The notes: generated from the letters alone by a model not told the origin. Counted from the first letter of the stretch, positions 48,803 to 59,964 are shown. The stretch: DNA of 64,000 nt from Desmonostoc muscorum FACHB-395 (GCF_014698035.1 NZ_JACJSF010000041.1:1-64000); one strand, 5' to 3'. Numbers and translations: made by a program.

Positions 48803-49564
48803 ATGTCATCTGCCTATTTGCTAGTATCTCACGGAAGTCGCGATCCGCGCCCAGAAGTTGCTATGCAGCAATTAGCAAAGCTGGTATGCAACAAATTACC
48901 AAACAACTACAACCCATCAAGTAGTGAACATTTGGTTGGCATAGCTGCTTTAGAAATGAGTCCTCAGCCTTTACATGAGCAGATTCAAAAATTTGCCAAG
49001 AGTGCTTTTGGTGATGCCGGGGTTGGGCTACACCAACTATCTCAAAACGAGAATCGCCTCAAAATTGTACCGCTATTTCTGTTGCCGGGAGTCCATGTGA
49101 TGACAGATATTCCCGCCGAAGTAGCACTAGCACAACAGGCTATTGGTCAAGATATCATCATTGAGTTGCAGCCACATTTAGGCTCTCACCCCAATTTAGA
49201 GAAATTACTGGCCAAGCAAATATCTACTATAAAAGCAGAAGCATGGATTCTCTTAGCTCATGGTAGCCGTCGCCCAGGTTCCAAAGAAACTGTGGAAGCA
49301 ATGGCGGCGAGTTTGTCAGCAGTTGCTGCTTATTGGGCTGGACCTCCTAGTTTAGAATCACGGGTGAAAGAGTTAGTAGCCGCTGGTTATAGCGAAATTG
49401 CAATTTTGCCATACTTTTTATTCACGGGTGGAATAACTGATGCGATCGCGGCCTCCATAGAGGAGCTAAAATTACAATTTTCTGCGGTGAATTTCCGGTT
49501 GGCGCAGCCACTGGGAGCAAGTGCAGAATTAGCCGAGCTAATTTGGGATTTAACGGATAGATGA
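48803..49564 (+). CDS. cbiX: sirohydrochlorin chelatase (CbiX/SirB-like)
   Basis: About 253 aa from ATG 48803 (a TTG two codons upstream is possible). Two-lobe chelatase inserting Co or Fe into sirohydrochlorin: LLVSHGSRDPRPE in the first half (His) and LLAHGSRRPGSKE in the second, with PLFLLPGVHVMTDIP and LPYFLFTGGITD. The double HGSR indicates the long (CbiXL-like) form. Its TGA overlaps the next gene (ATGA), so it is translationally coupled to cobA, which makes the precursor's methylated substrate. Which metal it prefers cannot be read. Confidence 0.9.
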   Translation: MSSAYLLVSHGSRDPRPEVAMQQLAKLVCNKLPNNYNPSSSEHLVGIAALEMSPQPLHEQIQKFAKSAFGDAGVGLHQLSQNENRLKIVPLFLLPGVHVMTDIPAEVALAQQAIGQDIIIELQPHLGSHPNLEKLLAKQISTIKAEAWILLAHGSRRPGSKETVEAMAASLSAVAAYWAGPPSLESRVKELVAAGYSEIAILPYFLFTGGITDAIAASIEELKLQFSAVNFRLAQPLGASAELAELIWDLTDR

Positions 49565-50340
49565 ACCGCACAGAAAAACAGGAGAACGAGTATTTGGGAA
49601 AGGTTTATTTAGTAGGTGCGGGGCCAGGAGATCCAGGATTAATAACCCTGAAGGCGAAAGGTTTGTTGGAATGTGCAGATGTAGTTATCTATGATGCCTT
49701 AGTGAGTCCGGCAATTCTGGCAATGATTAATCCCCAAGCTGAACAAATTAACGCTGGTAAGCGCCGGGGGAAACATTCGCTGTTCCAGGAAGAAACAACT
49801 CAATTAATGATTGAGAAAGCGCAGGATCATGCAATTGTAGTGCGGTTAAAGGGTGGCGATCCGTTTATCTTTGGTCGCGGTGGCGAAGAGATGGAAGAAT
49901 TAGTCAACGCTGGTATATCAACTGAAGTTGTGCCCGGTATCACATCGGGGATTGCTGCGGCGGCTTATGCCGGTATTCCATTGACTCATCGGCTGTATAG
50001 CTCATCAGTGACATTTGTAACTGGTCATGAAGCGGCGGGTAAGTATAGACCGAAAGTGAATTGGAATGCGATCGCGAACGGTTCCGAAACCATTGTAATT
50101 TATATGGGAATTCACAATCTCCCTTATATTGTGGAACAGTTAAGTGTAGCTGGGTTGGATGTAGAAACGCCCATTGCCTTAGTGCGCTGGGGTACGCGCC
50201 CAGAACAAGAAGAATTGATTGGAACCTTAAAGACAATTGTAGAACAGGTAGAGCAAACTGGATTTGGTGCGCCTGCGATCGCAGTTATTGGACAAGTAGT
50301 AAATATGCACAGCATTTTGTCTAGTTGTCGTCCAGTTTGA
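49561..50340 (+). CDS. cobA: uroporphyrinogen-III C-methyltransferase (SUMT)
   Basis: 259 aa. Makes precorrin-2 from uroporphyrinogen III with two SAM. VYLVGAGPGDPGLITLKA at the N-terminus (SAM site), DVVIYDALVSPAI, VRLKGGDPFIFGRGGEEME, VVPGITSGIAAAAYAGIPLTHR (in part), and VTFVTGHEAAG are the family's hallmark blocks. Monofunctional, unlike CysG. Overlaps the cbiX stop by 4 nt (ATGA). Feeds siroheme (for nitrite and sulfite reductase) and cobalamin. A second SUMT is present in the fused gene at 57110. Confidence 0.96.
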   Translation: MNRTEKQENEYLGKVYLVGAGPGDPGLITLKAKGLLECADVVIYDALVSPAILAMINPQAEQINAGKRRGKHSLFQEETTQLMIEKAQDHAIVVRLKGGDPFIFGRGGEEMEELVNAGISTEVVPGITSGIAAAAYAGIPLTHRLYSSSVTFVTGHEAAGKYRPKVNWNAIANGSETIVIYMGIHNLPYIVEQLSVAGLDVETPIALVRWGTRPEQEELIGTLKTIVEQVEQTGFGAPAIAVIGQVVNMHSILSSCRPV

Positions 50341-50370
50341 TGGCTGGCGCAAATGTGAAATGAAGTGTTT

Positions 50371-50991
50371 TTAAGTTTCTCGAATCCAAAATGCCAATCC
50401 TCCTCCACGGCCACGAGCTGCAATGAAATCTTCTGTCACTAAAAAGAAGGCAAAGAAGGGTAATTGAGCTATGGGCTGGTTGTAGAAATCTTCTGTTTGA
50501 ACTTTACCAGAACGAATTGGTCTGTTATAAACAACACGACCAAACAGACTGATAAGCATCTGGTTAAAATCAAACGCCAATAAATTTTTCTTACCTGTAT
50601 ATTTCACTGGCCCCGTGAGCTTCAATAAAAGTTGCCCCAATTCAACCTGATTACAAATTTCGCCTCTATGTGAATCCTGTTCTAAAGTGGCATCAAAGGA
50701 AACATGGATTTTTATAAACTTGGGTACATACAAACCCTTGCCTAATACAATTCCTCCATGTTCTCTGGCTTTCTTAGTGCCAGTGGCAAAGCAAAGTTGC
50801 CATTTACCTAGAAGAGACTCAAAGGGGTAAGTTAACCGTTCCTGCTTGGCAGATTTTTCTGCTTGTAGCAACGCATTTACTAATATTTCAGTATTAGGGC
50901 GTATATTTTTCTGTTGTCGATATGCAACCGCAGCCTGTGATAGCACGGTAACAAAGTCAAATTTGGCTACAGGTGTCAAATTAGCTGTCAT
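50371..50991 (-). CDS. conserved cyanobacterial protein, possibly PAP/fibrillin-like
   Basis: 206 aa. LLGKWQLCFATGTKKAREHG resembles the lipocalin-like start of plastid-lipid-associated (PAP/fibrillin) proteins (GxWxLxYTT); LTGPVKYTGKKNLLAFDFNQ and FFLVTEDFIAARGRGGGLAFW are further conserved-looking strands. If correct it would be a thylakoid/plastoglobule-type lipid-binding protein. The resemblance is moderate. Convergent with cobA; the C-terminal 30 nt gap is short. Confidence 0.6.
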   Translation of the reverse strand: MTANLTPVAKFDFVTVLSQAAVAYRQQKNIRPNTEILVNALLQAEKSAKQERLTYPFESLLGKWQLCFATGTKKAREHGGIVLGKGLYVPKFIKIHVSFDATLEQDSHRGEICNQVELGQLLLKLTGPVKYTGKKNLLAFDFNQMLISLFGRVVYNRPIRSGKVQTEDFYNQPIAQLPFFAFFLVTEDFIAARGRGGGLAFWIRET

Positions 50992-51351
50992 AATTTAACT
51001 ATTTCTTTGCTTTTTTGATAAATTGTAACCTTATGAAGAGTAGAGAGTGCAGAATCGAGAAGGGGTATTTTTATAATCGGTTGTTAGATTTTTCGCGATT
51101 GAGAGTCTTCCATAGGGTAGGTTAATTATTAGTCTCCTAGGTGTAACTGGTTTTTGAGTAGGGTTACGGCCAAATGTGCCTACCGCTACCTTCCTTACGA
51201 AAGCTCTTGTTAATGACCAAATTCTGTGACAATGGTTAACAATCTGACAATTCATGCAATATGGAAAAGTTAATGCGGAACCTAAGGCCCCAACTTTTGT
51301 AGGGAATGGGGAAAATTCAAAGTCTCTCAAAATGAGGAGAGAGGAATGAAA

Positions 51352-51388
51352 TTCAGAAGGCAGAAGTACGAAGGCAGAGGGCAGAAGG
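51352..51388. repeat. GGCAGA-type repeat, complementary to the array at 51512
   Basis: Units AGAAGGCAGAAG, GAAGGCAGAGGGCAGAAGG, on the same strand as the C/T-rich array 125 nt away. Confidence 0.7.
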
Positions 51389-51389
51389 A

Positions 51390-51470
51390 ACCCACGTTTA
51401 AAAACGTGGGATTGAAGCAAGGACGCTTTGTATCTCGCGCTATGCGTCTCGATACAATTCTTTTTTTAAA
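51390..51470 (+). ncRNA. two-hairpin segment with T-tract, possible small RNA or repeat
   Basis: CCCACG TTTAAAAA CGTGGG hairpin, then TGTATC...GATACA hairpin (51430-51457), then ATTCTTTTTTTAAA. Looks like structured RNA with an intrinsic end, enclosed by complementary heptamer repeats. Confidence 0.35.
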
Positions 51471-51511
51471 CTGGGCTTTATACCAGAACTAAAGTTTTTA
51501 TTAATACTTCT

Positions 51512-51551
51512 TTCCTTCTGCCTTCTGCCCTCTGCCCTCTGCCCTCTGCCT
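51512..51551. repeat. CTGCCCT heptamer array (STRR)
   Basis: CTTCTGC CTTCTGC CCTCTGC CCTCTGC CCTCTGC, typical short tandemly repeated repetitive sequence of Nostocales. Confidence 0.85.
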
Positions 51552-51625
51552 TTCTTTGTAAGGTTTTCCAAATTTTGTGAAAAGTCAGAGTTAACAATAA
51601 GCCGGAATCTGAATCTAAGGTACTC

Positions 51626-52594
51626 ATGAGCCAGAGTTCTCAAAACAGCCCTTTGCCACGCAAACCTGTTCAATCATATTTCCATTGGTTATACGCTTTC
51701 TGGAAATTCTCTCGCCCTCACACGATTATTGGTACAAGTCTGAGTGTGTTGAGTTTGTATTTAATTGCTATTGCCATTAGTAATAATACTGCTTCTTTAT
51801 TCACTACTCCCGGCTCCCTAAGCCCTGTCTTCGGCGCATGGATTGCTTGTCTATGTGGCAATGTTTACATTGTAGGGTTGAATCAATTAGAAGATGTTGA
51901 TATTGACAAGATTAATAAACCTCATTTACCGTTGGCATCAGGTGAGTTTTCTCAACAGATGGGGCAATTAATTGTCGCGTCTACTGGGATTTTGGCGCTA
52001 GTTGTGGCGTGGCTAAATGGGCCATTCTTGTTTGGCATGGTAGCAATTAGTTTGGCCATTGGTACTGCTTACTCTTTACCACCAATTCGTTTAAAACAGT
52101 TTCCCTTTTGGGCAGCGCTGTGTATTTTTTCGGTACGGGGTACGATTGTTAATTTAGGATTGTATCTGCACTATAGTTGGGCACTCAAACAAAGCCAAAC
52201 AATTCCGCCTGTGGTGTGGGTGCTGACATTGTTTATTTTGGTGTTTACCTTTGCGATCGCAATCTTTAAAGATATCCCAGATATAGAAGGCGATCGCCTC
52301 TACAATATTACTACTTTCACGATTAAACTAGGACCCCAAGCTGTGTTTAATCTAGCTCTTTGGGTGATAACAGTCTGTTATCTAGGGATGATTCTGGTTG
52401 GGGTGCTACACGTGGCCTCAATTAACCCCATCTTTCTGGTAATTGCCCATTTCGGGCTGTTAGTTTGGATGTGGTGGCGGAGTTTGGCGGTAGACTTACA
52501 AGATAAAAGTGCGATCGCTCAATTCTACCAATTTATCTGGAAACTCTTTTTTATGGAATATCTGATTTTTCCTATCGCCTGCTTTTTGGCTTAG
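51626..52594 (+). CDS. hpt: homogentisate phytyltransferase (tocopherol biosynthesis)
   Basis: 322 aa, UbiA superfamily. Joins phytyl diphosphate to homogentisate, the committed step to vitamin E. Prenyl-diphosphate/Mg2+ motifs NQLEDVDIDKINKP and KDIPDIEGDR; HLPLASGEFS follows the first; about eight or nine membrane helices. Matches Synechocystis Slr1736-type enzymes in length and in the SRPHTIIGTSLSVLSLYL start of the helix bundle. AAGG lies 5 nt before the ATG. The TPR gene starts 3 nt after its stop, so both are likely cotranscribed. Confidence 0.93.
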   Translation: MSQSSQNSPLPRKPVQSYFHWLYAFWKFSRPHTIIGTSLSVLSLYLIAIAISNNTASLFTTPGSLSPVFGAWIACLCGNVYIVGLNQLEDVDIDKINKPHLPLASGEFSQQMGQLIVASTGILALVVAWLNGPFLFGMVAISLAIGTAYSLPPIRLKQFPFWAALCIFSVRGTIVNLGLYLHYSWALKQSQTIPPVVWVLTLFILVFTFAIAIFKDIPDIEGDRLYNITTFTIKLGPQAVFNLALWVITVCYLGMILVGVLHVASINPIFLVIAHFGLLVWMWWRSLAVDLQDKSAIAQFYQFIWKLFFMEYLIFPIACFLA

Positions 52595-52597
52595 ACA

Positions 52598-53071
52598 ATG
52601 CTAGAAACCTTTCCTACCAGTTCTATTATCGCTGCGATCGCAGTTATTTTGAGTTTGTCGATCTTAGGCTATTTCGCTTGGAAAACTTTGATTACTTCAG
52701 ACTTGTTTCAAAAAGGAATCAATCTTGCTCAAGCAAAAGATTACCAAGGTGCAGAAGCAGCCTTTCGCAAAGTGATTTCCCTCAACTCTACTAATGATGT
52801 AGTGCGCTTGTTTTTGGGAGATGTTTTAAACCAGCAAGGCCAAGTAGAGGAAGCAACAGAATTATTCCGGGAAGTGATTCGCCGCAGTCCAAAAAATCCC
52901 GATGCTTACTTGCGTCTGGCCAATATTCTTATGCAGCAAGAGCGAGAAGAAGAAGCTAAAACTAACCTGCTACAAGCTAAAGATTTATTGCAAAAACAAC
53001 GCCAACCCGAAAAAGCTAACAAAATCACTCAAGTGTTAGATAAAATGAGTATTAAGTCAAGTCAATCTTAA
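52598..53071 (+). CDS. membrane-anchored TPR protein
   Basis: 157 aa. N-terminal membrane helix (IIAAIAVILSLSILGYFAW) followed by about three tetratricopeptide units (GINLAQAKDYQGAEAAFRKV, RLFLGDVLNQQGQVEEATEL, AYLRLANILMQQEREEEAKT). Probably a membrane-tethered scaffold. Only 3 nt after the hpt stop, so translational coupling is likely; whether it helps phytyltransferase is unknown. Confidence 0.85.
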   Translation: MLETFPTSSIIAAIAVILSLSILGYFAWKTLITSDLFQKGINLAQAKDYQGAEAAFRKVISLNSTNDVVRLFLGDVLNQQGQVEEATELFREVIRRSPKNPDAYLRLANILMQQEREEEAKTNLLQAKDLLQKQRQPEKANKITQVLDKMSIKSSQS

Positions 53072-53473
53072 GTTGAGTGAGAATTGCAGAAATTCATTTT
53101 TCCTGTTGCGTCTCCTAATTTTTTTACCATTCCCATCATTATTATGGTGAGAATGGTTTTATTTTGGAATTATCAGTGTTTACTGTAATTATGTCCACAA
53201 CTTTCGTAAGTTTGATTGATGCAAAAACCCTTTGCAACTCTCTTATCTTTGCACTCTTCTCTACGAGACGCTACGCGAATGTGTCCTACCCTGCGGGTAC
53301 TCCTTCGGAGAACTCGTAGAGTAGCCGCTCCGCGTCTATGCGGTTCGTTTACTCATTCTCTTATTCCTATCTTCACGCAAGATAAAAGTAAATTTCAAAC
53401 GACGTGCAAAAAACTTGTGCTAATTAAAGGCATTTAGTAGTAGATTTTATAGATTAAAAATAATCCAGTATTT
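53072..53473. other. 0.4-kb spacer with Nostoc palindromic repeat
   Basis: Around 53255-53345 is a repeat of the type CTACGAGACGCTACGCGAA, with CTGCGGGTACTCCTTCGGAG and related hairpins, common in Nostocales. It creates a spurious 73-codon frame. Confidence 0.6.
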
Positions 53474-55615
53474 ATGCCAGACATCATATCAGAATTGTGG
53501 GCTATTTTTTTTACATCAGGATCGTTTATTCCACATGGACATTGTTATCTATGGCAAACTAATTTAGTTTGGTTACATATATTATCTGACGCGTTCATTG
53601 CACTAGCTTATTACTCGATTCCAGCTACCCTATTTTACTTTGTCCGTAAACGGCAAGATTTACCCTTTGATTGGATATTTTTGCTATTTAGTGGATTTAT
53701 TGTGGCTTGCGGGACTACTCATTTAATAGAGATTTGGACACTTTGGCATCCCACTTATTGGGTATCAGGGTTTGTCAAAGCATTAACTGCCATGATATCT
53801 GTAATTACGGCAGTACAACTTGTGTCTTTAGTTCCGCAAGCATTAGCACTTCCTAGCCCTGCTCAAATAGAACAAGCAAATCAAGAACTTCAAACACAAA
53901 TAGCCGAACGCTTACGGGTAGAAAAGGAACTACGAAAATACCAGAATCATCTCGAAGAAATGGTTGCTATTCGCACCAATGAAATTACCAAAGCCAACGA
54001 GCAATTACAACAAGAAATCCTTGAACGCCAACGAATTTTAGAAGTTCTCCGACAAAGTGAAGAGCGTTATCGTTATCTAGCTGAGGCAATTCCTCAACTT
54101 GTATGGACAACCAAGCCTAACGGCGAATGTGATTTTTTTAATCAAAATTGGTGCGAATATACTGGGCTAACATTAGAGCAGTCCTTGGGTTCTGGTTGGT
54201 TAGCTGCATTGCATCCAGATGATATCCAAAATGCAGATAAAGTATGGTCTAATGCCGTAAAAAATGGCACCATATATAACAATGAATATCGCTTTAAACG
54301 AGCTTTTGATGGTTCCTATCGTTGGCAGCTAGCGCGAGCTTTACCGCTTAAAGATGAGCAAGGTATTGTAGTTAAGTGGTTTGGGACATGTACAGATATC
54401 CACGAACAAAAACAAATACTTGAAGAACGGGCGCACTTGCTGGAATTAGAACAAATAGCACGAGCTAAAGCAGAAACAGCCAATCGAATTAAAGATGAAT
54501 TTCTAGCTGTCCTATCTCACGAACTACGCACTCCACTAAACGCAATTCTCGGTTGGTCAAAATTATTGCAAAGTCGTAGGTTAGACCAAGCAAAGACATC
54601 GCACGCACTAGCCACAATTGAGCGGAATGCCACTTTACAAGTTCAACTCATCGAAGACTTGCTGGATATCTCTAGAATTTTACAAGGCAAACTGACGCTA
54701 GATATTACGAAAATTAACCTGGAGTCTACGATATTGTCCGCACTAGAAACAATGCGTTTAGCGGCAGAAACAAAGTTGATTCAGGTAAGTACAGTATTTG
54801 AACCGGATGTGGGAGAAGTTATGGGCGACTCGACTCGTTTGCAGCAGGTCGTCTGGAATCTCCTTTCTAACGCTCTCAAATTTACACCCAAGGGAGGAAA
54901 AATAGAAGTGCGATTAGAGCAAGCCGATGGTTATGCTCAAATTATAGTTAGCGATACAGGTAAGGGAATCAGTCCTGAGTTTTTGCCATTCGTCTTTGAT
55001 TACTTCCGCCAAGCAGATAGCACGTCTACGAGAAATTTTGGTGGATTAGGATTGGGGTTGGCAATTGTGCGTAATATCGTCGAAATACATGGCGGTATTG
55101 TCAAAGCGAAGAGTGAAGGTGAGGATAAAGGGTCAATATTTACTGTTAGTTTGCCGCTTCTGCCAGATGAAAGCCGAAGCCTAACGGATAAACAAAACTC
55201 TGCTGTATTATTAACTTCTAACTTCTTAGCGCTCAATGGCATCCGCATTTTAGTTGTAGATGATGATACTGATTCACGAGATTTTATTGCTTTTGTACTA
55301 GAGCAAGATGGGGCTTTTGTGATTGCGGTATCTTCCGCTTATGAAGCATTACAAACCCTAGCAGAGATAAAGCCAGATGTGTTGGTTAGCGATATTGGTA
55401 TGCCTGAGATGGATGGCTATATGTTAATACATCAAGTGAGAACTTTGATACCAGAACAAGGTGGACAAATTCCAGCAATTGCCTTGACTGCTTTTGCTAG
55501 AAACGATGACCAGCAAGAAGCGCTAAAAGCTGGGTTTCAAATGCATTTATCCAAGCCTGTTAACCCAGAAGAATTAATTGCAGCCATTACTCGAATTGTC
55601 GAAATAAAAGTGTAA
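53474..55615 (+). CDS. ethylene-receptor-like hybrid histidine kinase
   Basis: 713 aa. N-terminus holds three membrane helices with LSDAFIALAYYSIP and FIVACGTTHLIEIW. Asp39, Cys79 and His83 sit at exactly the spacing of Asp25, Cys65 and His69 in plant ETR1, where Cys/His bind the copper that binds ethylene. Then a coiled coil, a PAS domain (about 200-310), HisKA with His349 in LSHELRTPLN, HATPase (NLLSNALKF, DTGKGI, GGLGLGLAI), and a receiver domain with Asp640 in VSDIGMPEMDGY. So it is a hybrid kinase that may sense ethylene, like Synechocystis SynEtr1 (Slr1212). The output regulator is not in this window. Stand-alone. Confidence 0.94.
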   Translation: MPDIISELWAIFFTSGSFIPHGHCYLWQTNLVWLHILSDAFIALAYYSIPATLFYFVRKRQDLPFDWIFLLFSGFIVACGTTHLIEIWTLWHPTYWVSGFVKALTAMISVITAVQLVSLVPQALALPSPAQIEQANQELQTQIAERLRVEKELRKYQNHLEEMVAIRTNEITKANEQLQQEILERQRILEVLRQSEERYRYLAEAIPQLVWTTKPNGECDFFNQNWCEYTGLTLEQSLGSGWLAALHPDDIQNADKVWSNAVKNGTIYNNEYRFKRAFDGSYRWQLARALPLKDEQGIVVKWFGTCTDIHEQKQILEERAHLLELEQIARAKAETANRIKDEFLAVLSHELRTPLNAILGWSKLLQSRRLDQAKTSHALATIERNATLQVQLIEDLLDISRILQGKLTLDITKINLESTILSALETMRLAAETKLIQVSTVFEPDVGEVMGDSTRLQQVVWNLLSNALKFTPKGGKIEVRLEQADGYAQIIVSDTGKGISPEFLPFVFDYFRQADSTSTRNFGGLGLGLAIVRNIVEIHGGIVKAKSEGEDKGSIFTVSLPLLPDESRSLTDKQNSAVLLTSNFLALNGIRILVVDDDTDSRDFIAFVLEQDGAFVIAVSSAYEALQTLAEIKPDVLVSDIGMPEMDGYMLIHQVRTLIPEQGGQIPAIALTAFARNDDQQEALKAGFQMHLSKPVNPEELIAAITRIVEIKV

Positions 55616-55796
55616 ATAATTACTTAGTAAACAACTTTTTACTCGTAATAAAGCCTCATGTTTTGTATGTAAATGGGCAATTGGATGAGAATCCACTTGT
55701 ATCAAGTTAGGCTAATAACTTATAATTCCTGCTATAACTACGCCAAAGCTATACAAGTCAATATTATATATAAACCAAGCAAGTAAGGTAATAAAA

Positions 55797-57026
55797 ATGC
55801 TGAAAAACAAGAATGTACTGGTAGCAGCTATTATCTGCTTGTGTTTGAGTAATGCCAATACTGCTTTTGGTAAAGATGTTGGCGTTGTTTTATCAAAAAT
55901 TCCAGACTCAAATAGAGCAGCACTTCCTGGCAACAAAAACGCAGTTGCTAACTTTGAGCAAGGAACCAATCTATACAAACGAGGAGATTTCAAAGGAGCA
56001 GAGGCGGCTTTTCGAAAAGCGATTGAACTTGAACCCAATTTTGTACAAGCTTATATTGCTTTGGCAAATACTCTCGACGATCAAGGCAAACCCCAAGAAG
56101 CGATCGCACATTACAAAAAAGCCATCAGCCTCGATCCTCATGACTCTGGGGCCTACTTTAATTTGGGTTTGACTTTAGCAAGGCTAAATCAGTTAGAACC
56201 TGCGATCGCGCAATACAAAAAAGCCCTCAGCCTTGAACCCAACTATGCAGACGCTCACTATAACTTAGGAAATGCTCTCTACGCTCAAGGTAAGCTAACC
56301 GAAGCAGTCTCCGAATATACAGCAGCTATTCGCCTCAAACCCAGTTATGCGCCAACTTACACGCGTCTGGGAAATGCTCTGTACGATCAAGGTGAGCTAG
56401 CAGAAGCAGTGACTCAGTACAAAAAATCCATTAGCTTTGATCCCAACTATGCAGACGCTCACTATTACTTAGGCAATGCTTTGTACGCTCAAGGAAAGTC
56501 AGCTGAAGCGATCGCCGAATATACAGCAGCCATTCGCCTCTCTCCAAAAAATCCCGCAGGTTATAATGCCTTGGGAAATACTCTCTATGCTCAAGGCAAA
56601 CTAGAAGAAGCGATCGCACAATACAAACAAGCCCTCAACCTTGAACCCAACTATGCAGACGCTCACTATAATTTAGCAAGCGCTTTTTACGCTCAAGGCA
56701 AGCTAACTGAAGCAATCGCCGACTATACCGAAGCGATTCGCATTGATCCGAAACACGCACAAGCTTACACAGGTTTAGCAAATGCGATGGACGATCAAGG
56801 TAAACCCCAAGAAGCGATTGCACATTACAAAAAAGCCATTAGCCTTGTACCCAACGATGCCTTCACTTACTATAATTTGGGCATCACTTTAGGAAGAGAA
56901 CAACAGCTAGAAGAAGCGATCGTTAATCTCAAAAAAGCCAAAGAGTTATTCCAAGCTGAAGACAACAAGGAAATGGTTGAGCAAGTCGATCAGCTAATCC
57001 AAAAAATTAATATCCGAACGAATTGA
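55797..57026 (+). CDS. secreted or periplasmic TPR-repeat protein
   Basis: 409 aa. Signal peptide (NVLVAAIICLCLSNANTAFG) then about ten TPR units of 34 residues (for example YADAHYNLGNALYAQGKLTE, AVSEYTAAIRLKPSYAPTYT). Some units are nearly identical at DNA level (YADAHYNLG and ALYAQGKL recur), a sign of recent duplication. A protein-protein scaffold, perhaps periplasmic; partner unknown. 83 nt before the CobA-HemD gene on the same strand. Confidence 0.88.
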   Translation: MLKNKNVLVAAIICLCLSNANTAFGKDVGVVLSKIPDSNRAALPGNKNAVANFEQGTNLYKRGDFKGAEAAFRKAIELEPNFVQAYIALANTLDDQGKPQEAIAHYKKAISLDPHDSGAYFNLGLTLARLNQLEPAIAQYKKALSLEPNYADAHYNLGNALYAQGKLTEAVSEYTAAIRLKPSYAPTYTRLGNALYDQGELAEAVTQYKKSISFDPNYADAHYYLGNALYAQGKSAEAIAEYTAAIRLSPKNPAGYNALGNTLYAQGKLEEAIAQYKQALNLEPNYADAHYNLASAFYAQGKLTEAIADYTEAIRIDPKHAQAYTGLANAMDDQGKPQEAIAHYKKAISLVPNDAFTYYNLGITLGREQQLEEAIVNLKKAKELFQAEDNKEMVEQVDQLIQKINIRTN

Positions 57027-57073
57027 ATTTAGGGAATTGGGCATGGGGCATGGGGCATTGGGAAGTAATAACC

Positions 57074-58699
<1,626 letters not shown>

Positions 58700-58703
58700 T
58701 CTT

Positions 58704-58738
58704 AAATGACAAATGACAAATGACAAATGACAAATGAC
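58704..58738. repeat. five AAATGAC heptamers, last one giving the coaE start codon
   Basis: Perfect tandem units at 58704, 58711, 58718, 58725 and 58732; the ATG of coaE (58734) lies in the last. Confidence 0.9.
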
Positions 58739-59330
58739 AAAACGTATAATCGGCTTAACCGGAGGTATTGCCACAGGCAAAACCACTGTCACCAATTATT
58801 TAGCTAGCGCTTATAACCTGCCGATTCTGGATGCAGATATTTATGCAAGAGAGGCAGTATCTTTAGGTTCGCCTATTCTTGGTGCGATCGCCGGGCGTTA
58901 CGGGGAACAAATTTTATTACCAGATGGCAGCCTCAACCGCCAAAAGCTAGGCGAAATTATCTTTAATTGTCAAGATGAACGCAACTGGATAGACAATTTG
59001 ATTCATCCTGATGTGCGCGATCGCTTCCTCAAAGCAATTGACCAATCTTCCTTACAAACACTGGTGTTAGTAGTGCCTCTATTATTTGAAGCGGGAATGA
59101 CTGATTTGGTTACAGAAATTTGGGTAGTGTGTTGTTCTCAAGAGCAACAACTAGAAAGATTGATACAACGAAACCATTTAAATAGAGAACAGGCGCAAGC
59201 CAGGATCAACAGCCAGTTATCTATCGAAGAAAAAGTGGCTCGTGCAGATATAGTTTTAGATAACTCTTCTACCCTCGAAAGACTACTGAAGCAGATAGAT
59301 GTCGCTCTAAAAACTACAAGTAGGGACTAG
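58734..59330 (+). CDS. coaE: dephospho-CoA kinase
   Basis: 198 aa, normal length. Last step of CoA synthesis: phosphorylates dephospho-CoA. P-loop GLTGGIATGKTT (6-17), LDADIYAREAV, LIHPDVRDRF, VVPLLFEAGM and the DNSST end region match the family. 34 nt after the CobA-HemD stop, the gap being almost wholly the heptamer array, so they may be one transcript. Confidence 0.96.
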   Translation: MTKRIIGLTGGIATGKTTVTNYLASAYNLPILDADIYAREAVSLGSPILGAIAGRYGEQILLPDGSLNRQKLGEIIFNCQDERNWIDNLIHPDVRDRFLKAIDQSSLQTLVLVVPLLFEAGMTDLVTEIWVVCCSQEQQLERLIQRNHLNREQAQARINSQLSIEEKVARADIVLDNSSTLERLLKQIDVALKTTSRD

Positions 59331-59964
59331 AAGCTATCTATATTAAAAAATATACATAGATTGCATTCTCAAGACATAAAATCTTTATCATTTTAGATGA
59401 TCTAGTCCAGCAAAAAATCTTATATTTGACAAGCTTTATGTAACAATTCGGTGATTTTACAGTTGAATCTGCGATTGATGGTAATGTAAATTTAAATGAT
59501 TGTTGATAAAAAGATATCTTAAATAAAATTAAAGACTAATAATTAAGAATTAAGAAAAATTAATTTTAAATTATTGATCTTATTTTAAAATTATTTTGTG
59601 AGTCTTTTTTCGACGAATTGCTTGTAATTTAGTTTTGCTAGCTATAGGGTACAGGCACTTAATTGGACATTGGGTGATAAATTCCTTTACTAGCTAAGCT
59701 GTTACGCATTTAAGTTGCACATCAACTGGTGAGGTTGTCCTTTGTTAATTTTCCTTTGTCCTTGGTAAACACAAGTGACTAATGACTAATGACGGTCTAC
59801 ACGGAAAATATTGCAGTATGTAGGCGCGTTAGCTTATCAATGCGGTTGATTCCTAACTAGAGTGTCCACCTGTTCGATTCTGGATTGGTGATTTAAAAAT
59901 GATTGAGATTCACCTAGAGTCCAAAACTCTTCGTTATAGATTTCTTCTTTGGGAGAACTCATTT
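59331..59964. other. 0.63-kb AT-rich spacer
   Basis: Rich in A/T, with short AATTAAGA repeats and an ACTAATGAC heptamer pair near 59776-59791. No gene seen. Confidence 0.4.

Larger units (their letters stand above)
50992..51625. other. 0.63-kb divergent spacer with structured repeats
   Basis: Divergent promoters for the fibrillin-like gene and the prenyltransferase. Contains purine-rich repeats (51352-51388), two hairpins (51390-51457), a T-tract, and the inverted pyrimidine heptamer array (51512-51551). Frames of 129 and 77 codons here are repeat-derived. Confidence 0.55.

Noticed and set aside
51390-51457. Possible CRISPR repeats or IS200/IS605 end hairpins
   Set aside because: Only two unlike hairpins, no regular spacers, no transposase or TnpB frame in reach.
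51031-51673. 129- and 77-codon minus-strand frames
   Set aside because: Built from heptamer repeats and hairpins, with Arg/Gly/Lys-rich repeat peptides and no homology features.
53216-53437. 73-codon frame
   Set aside because: Covers the palindromic CTACGAGACGC repeat; not a protein.
56431-56823. Antisense frames of about 62 codons in the TPR gene
   Set aside because: Shadows produced by the repetitive TPR coding strand.
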